Shown piece after piece: positions 1 through 14,100 of a stretch of 64,000 nucleotides of DNA. How positions within the stretch are numbered: the stretch's first letter is position 1; each line of letters starts with the position of its first letter. Made by a program: the position numbers and the translations under genes. The notes below the pieces were generated by a model that saw only the letters and a program-made list of their open reading frames with translations, ran no database searches and was not told the origin of the DNA. This DNA comes from Capitella teleta (taxonomy: Eukaryota; Annelida; Polychaeta; Capitellidae): assembly GCA_000328365.1 (NCBI GenBank), contig KB305197.1, positions 88,809 through 152,808 of the forward strand. The letters are read 5' to 3'.

Positions 1-3000
1 CTTACTTCTCGATACGCAGATATAAATTCCACTGTATCAGGATTATCCCGATTGCCCCCCTCCCCCCTTACCGGCCTCTTATCAAACTAAAAAAAAATCT
101 CTACATAATCCCGATTCCGTTTTGATATCCGTAAAACACTGATCTCCATGTCAAGGCTCTTCCACAACCCCAAAAGCGAAGTAATGTTATGTTTCCATCA
201 ACGAATGCAAGCCAGCCACGTACAAGTAATTAGAGACACGAAATTTGTCTAACCATTTGAGAGACGTATTGAGAAATGCACTATGTTTAGCAGAGGTGAT
301 TTTAGAAAAGGCTTTCTTAAACTTAATTATGGGCATTCTTTGTGGAATAATTATATGGAATATTCTTGTGGGATTTATATTAAATAATCGTCGCATCCAT
401 AGGCTGCACATTCAACATTGGGATCCATAGTCTGACCACCACTTGCTTTTTTTGGTATCTTTTTCGTGACAAATATAACGACGCTCTGTAATCTTCGCAA
501 TGCTAATTGCGCCACGTGCTTGTTGTGTTGAATCGCATTCGAGCTTTACCAGCAGAGGGCGTGAGTTGGGGCTCGTGACCGATTGGAGTGCGAATTGGGG
601 TTCCTGTTAAAGCTTCTTTGCTTTAACCTTCCGTCTGTTATCTGTGCAACTCTTATCAGATTACATGCAGTTTGGAAGCATCAAAGGGATTATTGATTTG
701 GAGCGCTCAATATAAAGTAATGCAGTCATCTTCTAACAAAACAGACACAGCAATCATTGCTTTGAGTGTAAAGTGCAGGAAGCATAGCTATGAGTTGCTT
801 GCCATTTACACTGGCGAGCTGTGTCTGTGTATTTGCGGTGGCAACTACCAGTGTATCATTATATCTGATACTGCAAATGCAAATTACACAATAAAGTAAT
901 TATTAAACTAATTTTATTACACTGTATTATTTACAATTTACTGGCACGCATAAGTTCCATTATGATTCGACAATCAATAAGTTCTGTTATGCGACTCTAG
1001 CGTCTTGTCTTGATATTTATGGCCGTTGTGTAAATCTAGTAGAACGTGGAATGGTCAAACAAATTTGCTGACCTTCACTCGTATCGGACATTCATTAATT
1101 TCATTCATCGAAGATGCTTTTCGAGTACCTTCTCCTTGACATTTGCAACGATGCGATGACCTTGGGACTAATTTAGATCCACTCAGCGGCCCCTCTCCCC
1201 TCACAAGTGGATCTTCTGACCACAGAAATGAAAAACTGACCGGAAAGACCAAACTACAAGGATGTGTAAATGATACCAAACAATGTAGGTCACGAACATA
1301 AATTAGTAGAGTAGTGTGTCCTTCAATGCAAATATTGATGGCACACAGACGAACTGTTGCCCTTCCCAGCAACTGTTTCTATATGCTCATCCCATCACGA
1401 AAATATTGCAAAAGAACCCGAAGCGGAAATGAAATTGCCCCAAACGGACAGATCAGTTTCTGGCTGCATTGAATACATCGCTGGCTTGTCGTAATCATAG
1501 TCATGCACGTGAAATGTCTGTCAGACCCATTCATTTGTCCCTCCGTTGTCTCAATCAGTATTCGAAGCATGGCTCTGTGCACTGGTTCCTAAAACACGAG
1601 TGTTTTCCGATTGGTTTCCCGCAGTCCGGTGTCTGAATACCAATTCTCTCAGGAGTTTTTTTTGGCCTTTAGATAACGTGTATCTCTGGAAACAACCTCC
1701 ACATAATATATTATGGATACGGTGTTGCTTTTTTATAAACCCAGATACATCATTTCATTGTCGATATCTATATCTCTCGGATCACCAATGTTCATTTCAC
1801 TCTTCCACCTTTTCCCAGAGCGATGCGCACCCAAATCCAGCCGAATCCACTCATTTGCAAAAGTGCTCATCCCACGGGATTTGGAAGGTCACTGTCCGAC
1901 AGTTTCCGGGAGGATGCAAAGGACCTTCGTTTTTTCCCACTCACCCTTGGTTACGGAAATACCTCCCCAGCTGAGGCATCCCACTGACCCAATTGGCCGG
2001 CGGCGGCGGACAACCGAGACACTCTGACGTCTTTTCGGTGCGGCAAAGAAAACAAGTTTGGAGTTAATGTCAAGGACGCTGCAAAGACAAGCTATTTGGT
2101 TAATTGGGATGCGGATGGTGTCGCGGGCGATCATACTAGGGGGAGGGGCGGGGGGGGGGGCTAAAACTGAATTGCTTTCCCAGTAACTAACTTGACTGCG
2201 TACAATGCATGTGCCGTATCGCTATAGATCCAACTGCAATCAGCGCTCGCTGGTTTTTTTTGGGTCAGGGTGTCAGTGGTTGAGCTGCTGCTGGCCCACT
2301 GCCTCCGTTCCCACGTGACCTTGCGTGTGACGTAAGCAGGCCTTTGTTTACCGCTGTTTAGCCTTGAGGCGGCGTTTCTTGAAGCGGCCAACGATTTCTT
2401 CTCAAAGCTCTAACAGCTGTCAAGCAACAAGAGGCTCATTGAAATCGCTTCTAAAAAACGGCGACGCAGGAATGCCAAGAACATATTTCTCATTCGCCGT
2501 CTGACATTTGGGCTGTGGCGAGTGGCAGGGAGCATCTAGCGCTCGGTCAACCGCTGATTAGGGAAAAGGACGCGATGGAGCATTCCCAGGGTAACTTCGG
2601 GTTCCATAAATTTCCGAAATTGCACATAGACATTTGTGACATAATTATAGTGAGATACATGGACTCGTTGCCATCACGATGTGATGCTCAAAGTATGACA
2701 TATTTCCCGTTTTGCTCCCGGCGATATTACATGTTATCGATATTGAAATTGTCACCAGAAATTTTGCCATTCTTCAGAGTCAAAACTCTTTCTGGTTTGT
2801 GGTTTGTTTAACCTCGCAGTCATGATGCAACTTGATATGTTTATGTTGTCCCAAGAGGTAGGCAGGAGTTAAGTGCCTTAGTGAACAAAACAAGGTCGGT
2901 TGCTGGCTTTAAACTTCCATTGGTCATGAGCACCAAACCCATTCAACGCGAGCACGCCAACCAATCGACTAGCACTCTACCATGCCCTCTAGTCGTTGAA

Positions 3001-4354
3001 TTGATTTGCTGGTGCAAAATAGTTCATTATAATAAATAGTCAGTTAACCATATCAAAAATTCCGAACAGAATATTGTTTTGAAAACGATATTTCCTAACT
3101 AAACATCAATGAAGAATTCATGAAAGCAGATAATTATTTTGTGTTTCATGATGACAGCTGAGGAACTCGTTCGTCGTGAAAAGTATATCCATGTTCAAAA
3201 AAAGAACATAACAAGTAAGAATAGTTCATTAGCAAATAACAAACAAGCGTTAATTGTGCTCGTAAGCTTGACCTAATTGGCTGACTAGGAAGGCATTTTT
3301 TTGTGAATATTTCGCGATGTATTGGCTGTAACGTGCCTGGAGCAGAACCACTCTTCTGCATCAGATTTCCACGTTCTCCTCGGTCTGATTCTGGGAATAT
3401 ATATATATCAAATGATATTAGCCAGATTGATTAAGTAATTGTTAACCCACAAAGAACAGTCACGTGACCAATGCAGATAATATAACAATTAGCTCACGAA
3501 AAACAATATAAAATTCTTGAAGTAAACAACCAACCATCCTTCCATATAAAAAGCAATCTATCCCTACAGAATTGCCACTCATAGAGGCTTATCACGACAC
3601 TGTTATATGGAGATATCATAGGCGGTGGAAGGAAACCGAGCCAGCTGTCAAAGACCCATTTGCTATCAGCGATCATGGATGTCTCGAGGGTATTTTAAAG
3701 TACTTTCTGTCCGTATTGCCTTTCATTTTATGTTCTCTTGTGGGACAAACGAGGAGGCAGTGCTTCGTCCCAGTGACCTCGTTTCCATGATCACCATCTC
3801 GCTTTGTGTCCGCTCCGGGATTCGACATCAAAAAAGAACGCGTATGACCAACGGGCTGGGGATTAGGCTCTGCTGGACATTGCATCTAGCTTTCCAGATT
3901 TATCTGATTTGTAAGAGCTTACAATTCAATATTTCGTGACTGACTACGTTCGATCCTTGTTATTACAGATTATTGTATTGGATGGCTGTTTAATATTTGT
4001 TTTGGGGGCTAACACCAGCGACGGTCCGAAGCAGTTTGGTCGCAATTCGATATCAACGAAATTCACAAGGGGTGCCATATAATAATATAATACACACGAA
4101 GATGTTCTCACACGGGACTACTCATAACGCCACAAAGTTCAGCTATTTAGGTGAGGGCGGATAATTTGAAAAAATGCATACATTTTATTAATGAACTACA
4201 TGGAACTATCTCATTTTATATTTTTGTGCACATGCAACCAAGAATATGGCTGAACTATATCGCAAAATAGGAACTTGAGTCCAAGGACTAAATAAGAGTG
4301 AGAATAATTTATTTAGAAAATAAATTACAAAAATAAATTAAGCATGCAATAAGT
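1..4354. other. gene-poor stretch
   Basis: No supported gene. The reading frames here are short, lack domain-like composition and overlap each other on both strands. Apart from the G-rich run at 2138-2160 I see no repeat or RNA gene. Confidence 0.5.
2138..2160 (+). repeat. G-rich run
   Basis: A nearly pure guanine run broken by one A and one C. It has enough G-tracts to form a G-quadruplex on the plus strand. No gene lies next to it, so a regulatory role is only a possibility. Confidence 0.6.
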
Positions 4355-4554
4355 TAGAGCTGCAGATCTGAGGTGTGTTCAAATGAGTTGATGAGATGGA
4401 ATGTCTTGTTCAATTAAATGGCGTTGCTTCGATCGGGACAGCAGTGCACGTGAATAGAGCTGCAGATCTGAGATGTGTTCCAATGAGTTGATGAGATGGA
4501 ATGTCTTGTTCAATTAAATGGCGTTTCTTCGATCGGGACAGCAGTGCACGTGAA
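4355..4554 (+). repeat. two-copy 100-bp tandem duplication
   Basis: Two adjacent copies with a period of exactly 100 bp: 4355-4454 and 4455-4554, both beginning TAGAGCTGCAGATCTGAG. By eye they differ at only a few positions, so the duplication looks recent. No gene is associated with it. Confidence 0.85.
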
Positions 4555-4927
4555 GCCGACGACCATGTCGTGCCTTTACAGCCCATGTTGATCACATCGG
4601 GCAGTTCTCTTGACCACAGTCACGGGGAAGGTCAGCTCAACACACACGACTCCACTAAGGGCCTCCACCATGTCTCAAGGGTAGCGGTCAGCGCTGGAGC
4701 TGATCACGTGGTACCAGGCGTTCAGGCTGCGGCGTGCTACGCTTGATCAAATGTCATCAGATACGACACATGCATTGCCACTGGGGGAATCAAGAGCGAA
4801 CTATTGGCTGTCTGCGATTGTGTCTCCACACCGAGCCCAAGCAATGTTTGTTGTGTAATTAAACTCGCCTCGCCGCTCATTGAAGGAAGGATGCGGGCTG
4901 ACTCTTCTTAATTAACACGTTCACCGC

Positions 4928-4996
4928 CAAACACGGAGATCTCCGTGTTTGCAGGCCCAACGCTTCTCCGCCAAACACGGAGATTTCCGTGTTTTG
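4928..4996. repeat. twin palindromes, possible transposon end
   Basis: The first palindrome, 4928-4951, is a perfect 24-bp self-complement with the core ACGGAGATCTCCGT. A near-copy at 4972-4996 carries TTT for TCT at the centre and one extra T. Both are preceded by CCGCC. A TTAA lies about 15 bp upstream, followed by ACACG. TTAA next to such a palindrome resembles the ends of piggyBac-type elements, but no transposase or second end is seen. Confidence 0.5.
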
Positions 4997-5310
4997 CACT
5001 TTATGCTATAAACGGGTGCTATAATCGCTTGCGAGTCATTATATTTTCCGTGCGAGTCATTTTATGTGTTTGGCCGTGTGCATCTATGATTATATGATGA
5101 TTTTTACGGATGTATGTTCCTAAACCAACCATCAATCCTTGTACTTCTGAAGTTTGAATAGCAGTTACCGATTGATTTGTGATAGACCGCTGCCGAAAGC
5201 ATGCAGCGAAGCGAATAGTTTTCACAGCAATTGGGCAATATGCGGGTGCTCAGTTTGTATACTGGTGTAAAAGAATATATATATATGTACGATGTGTATT
5301 CCTCGTATAT

Positions 5311-5365
5311 TAAAAAAACAAAAAACAAAACAAAAAACAAAAAACAAAACAAAAACAAACAAACA
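5311..5365 (+). repeat. A-rich (A)nC simple repeat
   Basis: Low-complexity tract of A-runs separated by single C residues. It explains the Phe-rich reading frames on the opposite strand, which are not genes. Confidence 0.85.
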
Positions 5366-5400
5366 TAAACACATGGCACCACAAGCATCGTTTCCGCAAC

Positions 5401-8400
5401 TCATGGATTTCTAGCACATAGGTCTAATTATTTATACATGTACGTGCATGTCTAGCAATGAAGAACTAAACATGCTTATTGAAGTTCCATCTACGCTCTA
5501 AATAGTAGCGAATGAGTCGCTAAAATGTAACGGAATATACATCATTGAAGCGTGGCACCGTACGTGGCACGTGTATACGCATGGCGCACTATTTCGTTTC
5601 GTGTTCATTATGAAACAATCATATTACGCAATTAGCCACTTCATAAAAGACAATGCTATTCGAAATGCCACTTTTGAACTAATTTGTGAGGCAGAATAGA
5701 TCTAAATGAAATAAACTACACGTATTCACGAAGCGGAAATAATTTCTACACTTTATTTTGTCATCGTTGATTATATAAATGTATAGAGATGCAGCATCAT
5801 TCTCTTGGCACCTTGCAAGACAATACAGGTGTACGACTGTACGTACTCTGAGTTTCCTTTCAAATACAATCATAATAATATTTATTATCATGCAATTGCA
5901 TATAGTAATAAAAAGGAAAGTCTGATGTCGGATTGTGTGACTATAATATATCAGGTAAAGTGTATTTCTTTTTCTTTTTTTCAATGAGAACACATGCACT
6001 AAATATCTACATGTGTGCCCCCGTACGCCTCCGTCTTTGGTTTAGGCACACTGATCAATAAATTATCAAGTTATTCCAACTGACGTTTCCTAATTCGGCA
6101 TACTTTTATGCTACACATCAGGGCAGTGTTTTCAAGGCATCTCTCTAAGAACAGTGCGGGCTTGTGACGCAAAAAGGATTTGAGAAAGCAAGCTAATTAG
6201 CGACTGAAAGCCGATTTAGTGACCGACTCAAACTCTCGACTTTATAACGGTTATTCTCATCCTTTGATCTGCTAATTACCAGGGTCGTTACCGTGCGGTA
6301 ATAATTATGCCTACACAACGTAACCTCTGTAATCACAATGTGTGTTATGCTGGTGATACTGATAGCTGAGACAAAACTGCGATTTTCTCAGCTTTTTGCT
6401 TTCGAGGGTGTGGTTTTCACCAAAATATGTGTTGTTCAGAGCTGTGTTTCAGTACATATAGTTGTATGTATGATGTTGAATCTTATATCGTTGGATTCAC
6501 AAGAGAACGACCTATCCTAATATGTAAAATGAAATTTAGCTATGCGTGCGTTCATATACATAGAAGAGACAGAACGTGAAGTCGAGGCTTTTTGAGTAAA
6601 ATACGTGGCGATTCTCTTGGTTGCAGTCATAATGGTACTTTTAACCCAGGACACAATCAGGGTTTCTCTGTTACGCATGTCATTGGGTCGCAATCTCACA
6701 ATTTCCACCTGATGTGATGCCGGTTATTTAGACCAATCATTATTCGTGTTCAAAATATGGCGAACATTGAACGTAAGAACCTATTAAAACATTAGAATTT
6801 GCCTTTTATTCCTAATCAACCATTTAATCAAAACGTTTCACATAAAACGATTTGCTATTTACTGAACACGGATGGCGTCATGGTAAAATACGGATTGTGA
6901 CTAAAATGCGGAGCGATACGAAGTGAGGATTTCGGGCGAAATTAAGTACTGACAGTATTCCAGTCAATCACTGATTGATGTCTGTTTTTGTTTGCGTGTT
7001 CCATGATTCCTTTGTTAGGATCCTTGTTGTTAGATTTCAGAGTGACAGAACCGTTGATATTTCATATTTAGCTGGTTTAAGAACATATCATGACTTCGAA
7101 ATCGACTTCCTCCTTAACAGGCTCTAGCCTTCTTTTTTTTATATATAATTTATATTTTTATAATCGTTCTTGTTACCTTAGTATTATATACCTAGTCGTT
7201 ATATGTTCGCCACGTACACACATTTATGATCTCACCTAGCCATGATCCATCTGTTTGATAAAATTACTTCCTTGACCTCATAAATCACTATTTTCATTAT
7301 ATATGTGTCATACTACATATCATTAGTACTGCAATTGTATTTTTCAACTGGGTACATACATTCAGACTGTGTGGAATATAATATGCTGTTTCACTATGTG
7401 TCCTTCGATCTTATGTATATTCATGAAATGCTTTCACTTTACGTCAACCTTTAAGTTCAAATACTTGTTCTATGTTTTCCCCATCTGAAAGTTGATGCAA
7501 AAATTGGTACTACTTTGAGTGACGTAACCTGATTCCCGATGCCCACACAATTATTGTCCTTAGTGGGTTAGATTGCATTATGTAATGGTCGTTATTTGTA
7601 TCTTACGCAAGAGGGATTCGTTTGGTGTTTTGCCCAAAGCATCAAAAAAGGCAGGATTGCACTTGTCTGAGTGATCATGGGCATCATTATGTATAATGTA
7701 ATATGATATTCAGATTATAAGATAGAAACATGCATGATCACCTAATAATTATTGTCATGAATGACTTGCACTCGAATGATTCGTGCATTGCATTTCCTAT
7801 TTGCTTGTCCAGTGTCCTTCATGATGTTATATATCGCCCATGTCAGCTAACATTATGTCATTGGGAGGCGAAGTCCTAAAGAGGTGGATCCACAAGAAAT
7901 TCAATTCATGGCAACAATTGACAACCAGTCACAATGTGAAGGAAGACGCGTGGTTGCTATCGGTACAACCGAAACACAGGAATCAAGCCCTCGTTATGAC
8001 TCAATTTGTGTCATCAATCGATGAGAGCTGATTAAGAGTTGTCATGCAACAGGGTTTGATTCAACACGCGCTTCGCACGGAATATTAATGGCATCTGAAA
8101 GCATAGGGTAAGTAGTTCCACAAGATGTAAACGAGGATCATCGTGAATCATAGGTTACATAGCGATAACATTGGCTCCCTTGATGAATCATAGAAGTGAC
8201 CAGTGCTCGGACTCTAAAAGACTTAATTAGCATAACTATTCTTGCATCAATAAATGAGGAATATAAGGATTTTTCCTACTCTGTATATATGGGCTCTGCA
8301 AGTTGCAGATTGAAATCGTGAGAAATGAAAAACCGCTTAAGAAAGTCAGCATTTCTTCGTTTCCTCGCCTCATTGATATGTAGGTATCGTGCGCGCAAAG

Positions 8401-9043
8401 AAGTTTAAACAAACTTTGCTCAGCGATACTCTACCGCATGGATTGATCGCTTATACAGAATAAGCCGCTTGAATTTGGCTAAATTCACAACGCACCGATT
8501 AAACAAAAATTTACTTCCGGCTAATACAATATACATTCAATAGCATTGACAATAAACAGCTCAAATCTCATTAATTAATTGGTTAAGGTAATGAACGTAT
8601 GGTATGATAAGGTAACGTATTTTAATGTAATTTAGTATAACGTTCAAAATAATGAGCATTAATTGCACACATCAAACTGATTTTGCTGTTCTCTTGAAAT
8701 CGCTATTTGTTGTTCCAAAATTATCTTAAAGGCATCAGTTCCTGCAGATGATAGCTTTGGTACTTGAGTTTCAAATCTTCATTAAAAAAAATAATAAAAT
8801 AATGACTTATCTAAAATGACTTCATATTCATGCCACTGTTAATTCCAACTATACATGCAGATCCATGCTTTACACGCTAAATTGACGGCTTCCTTTCATC
8901 CACAAACCCAGCATAAAAAAAGACAATTCCAATCCCACTATCAGTCACCGGTTATCAGTCAACAGTCTTCAAGTACTTACTGCAGATCATATCAACAGAC
9001 CCCGAGATCTCCCAGTGATAATTCATCGTTGTAATTCGCTCTC
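5401..9043. other. gene-poor stretch
   Basis: AT-rich sequence with no reading frame of coding character and no recognisable RNA gene or repeat array. Confidence 0.45.
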
Positions 9044-9081
9044 AAAGTAACATTAAAGTAACATTAAAGTAACATTAAAGT
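9044..9081 (+). repeat. 11-bp tandem repeat
   Basis: Three full units and a partial fourth of AAAGTAACATT, all identical, which suggests recent slippage. Confidence 0.85.
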
Positions 9082-9465
9082 CGCTATGAAGTAATCAGAC
9101 GGCGTCCTTATCATTCTGGATCATTTTTGGGATTATTAATCTGTGTCTGGATTTCAATGTACAGGAAGAGTCACTACAACCGATTAATCTCATAACGTGC
9201 GACAAGTTTTCATGACATAAAAAAAGACGTAATACTAATATATACTAGTACCTGTCATGCAACTGCATGTTCATTGCCTCTGTACACGACTATTACGCTA
9301 ATTAATTGATAATCAGCTCTTAAACAACGGTCATGTTATAATCACTTTCAGTAGACGACATGTCTAAATCAGGCAAGTTGTAAATAGTGTCCTTGGTGGT
9401 CGACAGTAATTAACCTTCTTCTTGTGCGTACTCTACATTACACACAGAAAACTATAAGAGCATAT

Positions 9466-11130
9466 TTGTACCTTTAAAGGCCGCCGGCTTGTAACTCTGG
9501 GTGTACCATTTTAGGGGCGATATTGTACCGTTTTTGCCTGGTACATTTATATACCTTTATTCTTGGGTATATATTTGAACCATCATTCAAGGGTACAAAA
9601 TATGAATCTTCAATCAAAGGTACAGACCTGAACCATCTACTAGAGGTATGTATTTTAACCTCAAGAAAGAGGTACATATTTGAAGCTCAAAATAGCGGTA
9701 CATATTTTAACCTCGGGATAAAGGTACAACTGTGAATCTTTAATCAGAGGTATATACTTGATCCATCCACTAGAGGTACGTATTTGAATCTCAAAAAGTG
9801 GTACATATTTGAACCTCAAGAAAGAGGTACATATTCGATCCTTCCTTTAAAGGTACAACTATGAACTTTCAATCAGAGGTACATGCTTGAACCCTCTATT
9901 GCAGGTACATATTTGAACCAGTTTAAAGGTATGAACATGAACCTTGAATCAAAGTTTCCAATCATAGGTGCATTCAATCGGAGATACACATTTGAACATC
10001 GATTATTGGGTACACATGTAGACCACCCAAAAGATGTTCAAAATAACATAATTAATTGAACATTCTGATGAATGTATGTACTTCCACCCAAATGTGAACA
10101 ACTGTAATAAAGAGTCAACCCAAAGGGAAGGAAGATAACGCACCATTCTTTCCCAATAAACTTTTAACTTTTTGGGGATTAATATCATGGATCCTTAAAT
10201 GGATCTTGCCAGATATTATATAGCCACGAATTGAATCGTTGGGCCTCTTGAGATGTGCCGTCAGCATGTCTGAGCAGTTTCTAGCAGGTTCCTGCTTGGT
10301 GAGCATCAAGAATTGTCTGGTTAGTCAAGCAAGGAGGCTCGGGTAGGAAGACCTGTGTTTGGGCTGGAGGGAGTTATTAGTGGGTCTGCCAAGCCCCAGA
10401 TCCGCTCAGAAAGAGCGCTGCAACAGGGAAGGGGGTTAGCGGACATAATTTATTCAGAGTTTGATTTTGTACCTCTGTATCAGAGAACTTTTTGACCCCT
10501 TAGGCGAAGAACAATATTGAACCCACATCTTGGGGTACATTGTTTGACATATTTGAAGTTCAATTTTGTTCCAATTTGTTTCATGGTCCGATTTCAACCC
10601 TTACTTTGAGATACAATATCGACTACCCTCATCTTGGAGTACAATAATCGACTTATTTGAGGTTCAATTTTGCCTCATTGTATGACGGCGTTCGTTTTTG
10701 ACCCTTACTTTAAGATTCAGCATTGAACCCTACTCTTGGGCTATATAGAAGAACTTTCTTCAGTGTTCAATTGTGAACCATCATATCAGGGCCCATAATC
10801 GTTTCTTATTTTAAAGTTCAGCATTGAACTCTACTCTTGGGGTATATAGAAGAACTTTCTTCAGTGTTCAATTGTGAACCATCATATCAGGGCCCATAAT
10901 CGTTTCTTATTTTAAGGTACAGCATTGAATCCTACTCTTGAGGTACATAATAAAACCCCCCATCAGGGTTCATTTTTGAACCATCATATCAGGGTCCATA
11001 ATCGAGGTGCAACATGGAACCATATTTTTGGGGTCCATAATTGGATCTTTCATCAAGGATCAATTTTGCACCGTCAAACCTGGGGTCATTTGCAATCTTT
11101 ACTTTGAGGTACAAATGGAACCGTATGGGT
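9466..11130 (+). repeat. degenerate GGTAC...TTGAACC tandem array
   Basis: The motif GGTACATATTTGAACC and its variants recur every roughly 30-40 bp, alternating with segments such as TCNATCARAGGTAC. The motif is an imperfect palindrome: its reverse complement matches it at 12 of 16 positions. A non-repetitive insert of about 350 bp at about 10090-10440 divides the array. The second half has a shifted consensus (ACTCTTGGGGTAC), and a near-identical unit of about 100 bp is duplicated at about 10710-10915. No gene is seen in the array; short reading frames within it are by-products of the repeat. Confidence 0.8.
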
Positions 11131-11160
11131 TAAATTTTGTACTCAATGGGTTCTGATTGT

Positions 11161-14100
11161 ATCTTATTAGCATGCCAGTTATATACATGCAGTTGTAGTA
11201 TCAGAGATCAGAATGCTTAAATTACTATTGAAGATATGTCCTTTGCAGTTGTTTCCATCTATCGCCACATTTGATAAAACACAAATGTTTATAACATATT
11301 CCGCAAAAATTGAATGCTTATGTTTTAAGTATTCCATACCCCTAGTAATTCTAGCGATAAATATTTCAATAAAATAAATCAAATATGAATCTTTCGAGTC
11401 TCATGTACTATGCTGTACCTTAAGGTTTCTCATTGTATCTATGAAGTTCAATTTAGTATACCTCGACGTGTGCAGCGGCGATTGCTTTTACTGGCATCAC
11501 GAATTTGTGTTGCCCACTGACCTCCCTTGTTGTTGTTCCTTCATTACAGCGTAGTCTATCAAATAAATCCTTACAAAGGGACGTTGTATTTTTATCATAA
11601 ACTCTTGATTACCCCACAAGTTACCGTGAATCCTATCTGTAATCTTACAGCTTGCTGCCGTAACTACCCAAGCCCCATTTCATCTCTTTGAATGAAAACA
11701 TAACTCAGACTAACCGAGCACCTTTTGCGACAGGCTCTTCACACATCATGAGGCCTCAGCCTATGAATAAACATCACGGATCACCGCTTGGGGCGCTGCT
11801 GTCAAGGCCATTCACTTCTAGCATAGCCAGATCTATTAGAAATCTTATTATTCAGCCAGCGGCTCTGAACCGCACTCCTTTTATGTCTTTCGCATTGTGT
11901 CATCTTTGGAGGTTTCCATTTCAGGGTCAAGTTCGACCACACGGAATTGACAGCTATGTTGGTTGTACAGCTTTTCATCTGGGAGTTGATGGTGTCAGCA
12001 AAATGGGCAGCAGAATGTCTGACGCTGTATTGATTTTAACAATAATGCGTCAAGGCATCTATTATTTATTATTTATTATTGTTTTATTTTTCTACATTTA
12101 TGTATTTGTAATGTTTTCGATCGTTATGGCCACTTAAAACAGCTATTTCTGATGTCATCTGCGAGATAAAACTTTCAACTGTGAACTCTCAACTTTGAAC
12201 TCTCAGGTAACGTCGATCGGTGTGATTTTGATGAACACACTAACGATTTCGTGAGATAAAAGCTAAAGTGAGACTACATGTACATCCGATTGTTCTCAAT
12301 GACATAACTCCCTCGGACAACAGTGGGTAAAACAATCACGCTTTTATTGGGCAGATAATATTATATAATATTATATGCGACACCGTATTCAGGATATTTT
12401 GAGTTATATTCGCTATTACTTATGGAGAATTCAGTTATGCTGATGATAGGTCCGTCATTATTAGCTCCAACGTCATTATAAGCGTCAGAGTCATGTCAAT
12501 TAAATTCATATTAACAGTTCGTCAATAATAATATAATAATCAAAGCGTTTTAATATAATACAAAGATAAATGCTCCTATGGTGGAGACCAACGCGGAATA
12601 ATACAAATTGGCGCTCTAGGGATGTCTTTGTCACGTATTTGGAAAAATGGTAACGCGTAGAAATTAAGTTATGATGAACCTTCATTGATAACCAGTTGAA
12701 TTTCGTATGTACAATGTATTTAAAACTAATACGTTGACTTTTAAAGTCTTTCTAGGGTTTGCTCTGCCATTCTTGCGGGACAATTCCATATTTGCCCACT
12801 CTTCCACTCCGATCGCACGACAATCATTTTCACACCTGACAATAACATCGGATCTGTCGGTCCGATAAAGGCGGTGAAAAGTAGAGCAATTAGCAAATGA
12901 ATGTCACCCATTACAGCCATTATCAGTTTATGGGTGATGTTTGCGTTTATACGACCGAAATGGAGATAAATTATGGTGTTTATTATTCAAAATTGAAGGT
13001 TTTGTTTACGTTCATTCACGAGGAAGCCAATGTGTTCTCAGGTCTCTAATTATCAGAATAAGTGTGCAATATATTCATTTTAACCACGGTACCTCCTGCA
13101 ACAGGTAGCGGTATTTTATCACTTATACTCCTCGATTATTTATGCCATCGCTGGAATTATGTTGCCGCGAAGATCCGAACAACACGTTGGATATTGGCTT
13201 CAGGCAAAACACCGGGGTAAGAAATATTAAGCGCCGATTAGTCCATACCTGTTGTGTTCTCTTGTTGTTGTGGTGATAATTAACCTGAGACGCAATTCTA
13301 CAGTTTTGTTATCTTGAATAAGGTCACCGCTGGTGCTGTTATTTCAACTCATCTTATTTGAAAAACAACATTGCTATTGACGCGTATGCTTGTATTTCTC
13401 TGAAATAACTTATAAGTTGCTTATAAATGTTTTCAGGCTCGTGGAATGAACGAAACATACCTTTGACATAATAAAGTATTGTGACCAAATAATGCAAAAT
13501 CATTTGGTAATGAGACTAATGCATGAGTGGATAAATTTGTTTATCTTGAGAGGGCATTGTCATGATTCATGACAAAGGACAGACCCCCGATATTTCAGAG
13601 TTTAAGTTAGATAATTTAAACGGCATAATTGATATTGATTGAGTGAAGAATTACTGTTCAAACGAATGCTAATATTATAACGGAAATATTATCAATCGAA
13701 AAATAAACTTGGAAGTAAACTCTTTTTCGCTTAAAAATACCTACAAGGTACACATTAATTCATCATAAGGGATATTAGGTAGATTAATCTCAATAAACAG
13801 ATCATTGGTATGAGCTAGGTATAATATAGCATTTGAGAGTATAATTCTTCTTTTTTTTTTTTTAATTTGAGTAATCTAGCGATATATACATTGGCAGCTA
13901 TCGTGTCAATATTTAATAAATGAGGAAAAACAAATGAATTATATAAACAGATAGCTATGTACGATATGAAATGCCCTAATCTATCAATGATACCGGGGCC
14001 TCTCGCCACTTTTGGTGAAACATTAAAAAATGAAGGCGCCATTGCAGATTTTAATCGAAGATGACGCCAAGTAAATTTGCGCTACGAGCAATTTTGACTG

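Noticed and set aside
5104-5404. Phe-rich minus-strand frames
   Set aside because: Produced by the A-rich (A)nC simple repeat.
11688-12137. 149-codon plus-strand frame
   Set aside because: No domain, no transcript signals, and an AT-rich hydrophobic tail generated by low-complexity TTATT sequence.
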